DNA of 64,000 bases from Synaphobranchus kaupii (taxonomy: Eukaryota > Chordata > Actinopteri > Anguilliformes > Synaphobranchidae), in assembly GCA_029718625.1 (NCBI GenBank), contig CM056395.1, positions 18,812,309 through 18,876,308 of the forward strand, given 5' to 3'. Within the stretch, counting starts at the first letter, position 1, and every line of letters starts with the position of its first letter. Below, one piece after another: positions 58,981 to 64,000 of this stretch. The notes below the pieces were generated by a model, which had not been told where the DNA came from, did not search any database, and saw only the letters and a list, made by a program, of their open reading frames with translations. Position numbers and translations under genes: made by a program.

Positions 58981-59219
58981 GTCATTTCTTTCCAATACTG
59001 TCAAATGTTCATTTTGTTAAATTATCTTATGACAATCTCTTGACTGTTAAAATTACATTGCAGACTACTAATAAAACCAATTACAATATGAATATCACAC
59101 ACTGATTGATGGATAGAGGATAGAGAGACACTACATACAGAGTGATAGGTGACATATAGAGAGTATATAGAGGACAGAGGTCAGGATAAACAGAAGTTAG
59201 ACAGAGGGTAAATATGCTA

Positions 59220-59395
59220 GAGGGGATTGATAGAGGAAATACAGGAGAGAGAAAAAAATATAGGATTCAGAGGGAAAAGGAAGCAGAAATACAGAGGGAG
59301 AGGAAGGGACAAATACAGGGAGAGGGAGGGAGAAAGAGATAGGGGAGATGGAGGGAGAAATAGAGGGAGGAGGGAAAATATAGAGACGGACAGAC
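59220..59395. repeat. Purine-rich GA tract
   Basis: Long run of AGAGGGAGAGG / GGGAGAAATA motifs on the + strand, a potential triplex-forming purine tract. Confidence 0.85.
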
Positions 59396-59399
59396 TGAT

Positions 59400-62300
59400 C
59401 ATATTGCAATCACACTAAATAAAATATGTATATTGCAGGACCCGCTCCACAATTTCCCTACGGCTCTCAAATAATTGTCAAACTTCAGTTGCAGTCATTT
59501 AGCAGGTGCACTAAACCTGTATGTTGTGTCATTTAGCAGGTGCAGTCATTTAGCAAAGCAGTCAATGCAGTCTAGTTACAGGAGGTGGGTTTCTTTGCTA
59601 GTAGGCATTGCACTGCTACAAAGGATCAATAATTTGTGTTGGTTTTGCTATATGCAAATGCAGGTTGGCATCCTTAAAGTGCCTGCTTGTTTACCATTTC
59701 AATTACAGAGCTATACTTGTACAGATATGACTGTGGCAGTCCCTATGTTGGTTAACTAACCTTCTGAAACAATAAGAGAAAATACCATGTAGCTCATTCA
59801 AGTATGACAAAATAGTCTTTATGGATTGTGTAAAACTAAGAATTTAGCCCATTTTCAGATGGTGGTAGCCTACACTTCCTGTTTAAAAACATTTCTTCAA
59901 AAAGCAGCGAAGTTGAAGTCAGATTTTATAGATTATAACATTGAGGGTATGAGTACTGATTACATATTAAAAGAGACACCCTAAATCAAACACAATGGAT
60001 TACCTACAAAAAGTCAACATCAATAATCACCATTGACGAGAATGAAAAATGAATTACTCTCGAAGCAATTTTAATCTGTAACATTCAGACTTAATGTTAA
60101 ATTTAACGTTTAAATAACAAAAAAATGCGGCCAGATTAAACGTTGTCTTTGGATATCGATTAGGTTAATGGTATAGTCATAATATAGTAATATAATGATT
60201 AGGTTCATGTAAAATTTACTTACATTTCATATGATTGGTAAACCGTGGGTAAAGTAATGTTTACTTAGCTAGTTACCTTTTACCTCAGGATCAGGTAACC
60301 TAACCTAACGCAGATCACAGGTTTATTGAATTTGGCGAACATCCTTGACCGAAAACGTGACATTTTCCATTGAATGACAATTCACGCATTAGGTGTAAAT
60401 GACAATTCGCACATTAGGCTTGATATAGGTGTTATCAGCTCCTTTTTAATGGATAGCCATTGTCCCGTGCCATCGCACATCGCCTGGATGTTGATGGAGT
60501 GGGCTGAGAGCAATGTAATGTGGCATCGTTTCCCTTCGCTGAGGGAAAGGTATGTGGACCTATGGAACCTTTTATTATTATGCATTTTTGATATAGCCTA
60601 CACAATAATAATATTTCACATTGTAATCTTGATATTTTAGTCATGCTTGTGCACGCCCCTGTGTGTAACAGACAGGAGGGTGTGCGCGCGTTGTGCACAC
60701 GCCTATGTAGATGCACTTATATGCGCCAATAAAATAACATGTAAACAAATGCGACATGACTTTAGACCAGGTTTGTGGTGGTTCTAGCGCAAGCGTTTTC
60801 TGCTGGCTCAAGATAGCAATATGCCAAAAATAACCCTGGCCACTCCTCATCTTAAGACCAACACACCCAGTTCACTTGCAACGGGCGCAAGAATAAATGG
60901 TAGTTAAACGACGTGAACGAAAGGCGTTATAATGAACCATGAGCTGGGTGTAAGATAGCAAAGACACTTGCGTTTGGGTTAGTGCCGCTTAGCGCTGGGT
61001 GCAAGATAGGGCCCTTAGTGTCTTCAGGCTAGGCAAAAGGACACACTGGGGGGGGATTTGGTTCAGTATTTTTTACAACTGATTCATAAAGGGGATTGGA
61101 GAAGCTAATTTATGTAGTGTTCTATGAGCAGAACGAGAGGACCTTTTGCAGGTTAAAAATCCAGTTTGCACTGATGCAACGAGTCATTTTGCACAGATTT
61201 ATTCATGTATGGAATAACTCACTAGAATTAGTACTGACTGTAGAAACCATAGCTGAATGACACGGCTGGACATGTTCTAGGTTGCAGGTAAAATTAAATC
61301 CAGATGACGCTTAAAGACTTGCTCTCATCATTTAACTCGTGTAGTCTATACTTACTTTTTTCTAATTATTCATCAATTATTTTCAGTTATTTCAGAATTA
61401 TGATTTTGTTTTCTTCAGTCCTCACTGTGAAGATAAATTATCTAAATATGTTTAACTGATACGATGATTGATGCAAAAAAGTCATCTCTATCAGTGGCGT
61501 CATTTGGGTATGGCAGACTATACTCTAGCCTGCGTCCCACCTGCCCCCTTCCTCTTAATAAACGCGATTCGGGCGCCGCTTCTCTGCTGTCCTGCTACTG
61601 CATGGAGCGGGACGCGCGAGTGTCACAGGGAATGGTTACATAGCTAATGTGGCGTGAAGATGTGAACAACGATGGAGAGCCGAAGTTGCCACGTCACTAA
61701 CAGGCTGCTCCGTTTCGGAAGAGAAATTATCTCCACTCCTTCTCCCGTTGACTTTTCTGCTACTGACAGATATACTAACAAGGCGAGGTATCGTACTAGC
61801 AGTTTCTCGGTTCCATAACATTATTACGCAACACCCAAACTGTCATTTGTGAAATAAACTCCAAATTTATAATGATTTAAGCAAAGGTCCAAGACTGTAG
61901 GCAAATATTTTTTATTAACAAACGAACTACTCAATGTCGCGTTAGCCAATCATCACAGATCGAACGGTGCTCGGTCCTCCTTGGCCTGGAGTGATCAACA
62001 AGAGAAAGACAGGCATATTGCCGGCAGTTTTGTAGCGTAGTTACCTAGCATTACATTCTTTCGCTTTTTGTACATAGCCTAATCATGTTAATTATAAACA
62101 TTTATTAGCTAGGTAGGAGATGGTGCAGTTTTTTGCACCAAATTGTTGCCATCGGTCGGGTGTAACGTTAGGTCCACTTTCATCCCAAATGAGCAAAAGC
62201 GAGAAAAAACGGATTAAATTTGCGCTGTAAACCGAACCACTCCGGTTTCATAGCCAATATAGTACACAATATTCTTTTTTTACCCATGGCCCTTTAGGGG

Positions 62301-63050
62301 CACCGTAGAATCCCAAGAACAATTGAAAAAAATAATTAATAAATTAATAAATACAACTAAAGGACAATTTCAGGAGAGCATTCAACCATACTAATCCAGC
62401 CAAATTTTATGAGAAAATGCTTTACTTCCCATGAATTAAAATTAATTGTGTTATCTGAGTAGTCAAATGAGTAGTCCTGAGAGATGGGGTGGGGGCATTT
62501 GGGGGAGGGAGGGATGTGGTGGGTGATGGAAGGAAGAGGTTTTTTTGATGTGAGGGATTGGGGTGGTATATTGGACCTTTCCATTTGTCTAACCTCAATA
62601 AATATTCTCCCTGTAAAATCCTGTTACAGTGCTCTACTTTGGTTTTATAAATAGATTACCTTTAATCCCGTCCTATTACAAATTCACCTCTCACTAGAGA
62701 AGCCAACAGCAGCCAGATGGTGTTTTAATTTGTTACTCCTACAGAATTAACAATTCTGTTAGTAGGCTTGACGATAATGCAGTTTCAGTGAGCGCTTACA
62801 GCTGTCGGTTACAGTACTTCCAACTGCCGTACTTCCACAGAGAATATAGGTCAGCACAAAGTAAAGGATTCAACGATAGTTTTACTTCAAAAACGATGGT
62901 ATAAACACTCAAAATAACCCAGATAGACTGTCGTCGTATTTTATTTGCTTTGGGTGCACTGTGCAGTGTTTAAGTGCGTTTGGTAGTGGATGCTACCGGT
63001 TACCTTAGAGTTGCGCTAGCATTAGCAACGTCTGTATGTCCAAAAGAAGG
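59400..63050. other. Mostly unassigned DNA
   Basis: No gene is supported. A frame at 60,374-60,640 contains MDSHCPVPSHIAWMLMEWAE, with a donor-like AAAG|GTATGT at about 60,550; I cannot assign it. Around 60,830-61,015 are motifs (GCTGGGTGTAAGATAGC, GCTGGGTGCAAGATAGGGCC) typical of DNA-transposon ends. A short GC-rich island lies at about 61,525-61,625. Confidence 0.4.
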
Positions 63051-63056
63051 GACAGC

Positions 63057-63101
63057 ATGGAATTAGCTGAAAATGGTTTCCATCAATCAACTACATCATG
63101 G
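63057..63101 (+). other. Possible first coding exon with consensus donor
   Basis: ATG at 63,057 opens MELAENGFHQSTTSW, followed by GTAAGT at 63,102. It is only 15 codons and has no downstream partner in the window. Confidence 0.2.
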
Positions 63102-63154
63102 GTAAGTCGTAATTGAGACATTATGTCCAAAATTCAGAACTATCCCTGCAGCTA

Positions 63155-63156
<2 letters not shown>

Positions 63157-63190
<34 letters not shown>
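63157..63190. repeat. (TTA)n microsatellite
   Basis: About 11 TTA units. Confidence 0.95.
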
Positions 63191-64000
63191 GTTTTGTGTT
63201 TATTCAAGTTCTTCTGTATGGTCACAATCATAAGAACCACCTGTTGGTGTCTGCCTTCAATTTAACATGGGTAAGGTTGTTGCCTTAAAACTGTATCAAG
63301 GAAGTAAACAGCACTCGTATAACCAGCTGGGTTACAACAGGAACTTCAAAAATTCACACACTCTAACCTCTAGAATTTATGTGCATGGTGTGAAGACCTG
63401 GAATAGCCTATACATTACACAATGCTCTCCAAAATGATTGGGACTTTTGATAAAAATGAGCAAAAAAGGCTGCATTACATAAACAACATATGTAATGAGC
63501 TATATTGTACACTAACATAACGTGGAAAATTATATTTTTTACAACAAAGAGTTCAACCGCTTTATTCCCAAAGGATCAGATAAATAGAGAACGGGTAGGC
63601 CAGTGGAGTTACGTAATTATTTTTCTGACAATTTATTGATACAAATAAACCCCAATATAATAAACATTGGGAACTAGACTGAGATTATTTTTCTGTCTCA
63701 AAGCAAATTGCAGTCAGTCCAATGTTTTGAAACACTCAATGACACAGAGCTCATGGAAGTCATGTGGTCTGCATTTGTGTGGATTGGGTTGTAGCTTTCA
63801 ACATCATTTGTGAATTAACAACTAGTTGTTTTTGACAGTTACAAAGCCACACAGTAAATTACGTCTGCTTAAGATCTGGGTTTTTCACCTCATGCCCTCT
63901 TTTTGATTTTGGATCATCAAGTACATTGGGAACTGAGTCCACAGATGTTATCCAAATCTACATGTTATCCACGGGGAGATGTACCTTCAAAATTCAACAA
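63190..64000. repeat. Duplicated block, copy 2 (partner 50,240-51,060)
   Basis: Continues the similarity with the second unit at 50,101-50,410 and its right flank to the window edge. More diverged than the two tandem units are from each other. The 46-codon frame is interrupted here. Confidence 0.7.

Noticed and set aside
59197..59418. Pro/Ser/Leu-rich minus-strand and Arg/Glu-rich plus-strand frames
   Set aside because: Products of the purine-rich simple sequence tract.

Overview
The window is vertebrate nuclear DNA, most likely from a ray-finned (teleost-grade) fish. The evidence is spliced exons with consensus GT-AG junctions, SEA-domain mucin coding sequence, many Tc1/mariner remnants, hAT-type fold-back elements with 8-bp target duplications, tRNA-derived SINEs, a CR1/Jockey-like LINE, and a Ty3/gypsy retrotransposon with integrase placed before reverse transcriptase. 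I cannot name the species.

Region 1 (1-19,002, + strand) is the 3' part of a gigantic membrane-anchored mucin gene. A single exon, already open at the window edge, runs to a splice donor at 14,966. It consists of roughly 820 units of an 18-bp repeat encoding Ala-Ala-Pro-Thr-Thr-Thr, organised into about three higher-order blocks of 3.3-4.4 kb. Five further exons complete one SEA domain, a second, more varied Pro/Thr/Ser domain, a second SEA domain, and a short C-terminal hydrophobic anchor. The joined frame inside the window is 5,861 residues with no stop that I could find, and the 5' end lies outside. Both SEA modules share the same intron positions and phases, so the gene grew by duplication of [PTS + SEA] cassettes.

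Region 2 (19,000-36,500) is AT-rich intergenic DNA packed with mobile-element debris: Tc1 remnants, hAT fold-backs, SINEs, a LINE broken by an insertion, a duplicated ~400-bp block, a 41-bp minisatellite, and a 56-bp tandem unit that contains three perfect palindromes. One exon-like fragment at 24,058-24,506 resembles the cytoplasmic domain of P2X7-like proteins.

Region 3 (36,500-43,470, + strand) is a second, decayed copy of the mucin 3' end. It carries an in-frame stop, a 1-nt frameshift, a fold-back element in place of the first half of its SEA domain, and a destroyed splice acceptor before the anchor exon.

Region 4 (43,500-52,600) is again intergenic repeat DNA, with a tandem duplication at ~49.77-50.41 kb and a duplicated flank that recurs at the window end. 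Region 5 (53,191-58,279) is a nearly complete, young Gmr1-like Ty3/gypsy element with a 5-bp target duplication (GACAC), inserted in an older GC-rich repeat. Region 6 (58,800-64,000) holds simple repeats and largely unassigned sequence, with the second copy of the 50-51 kb block at its end.

All coordinates and alignments were read by eye; nothing was searched against a database.
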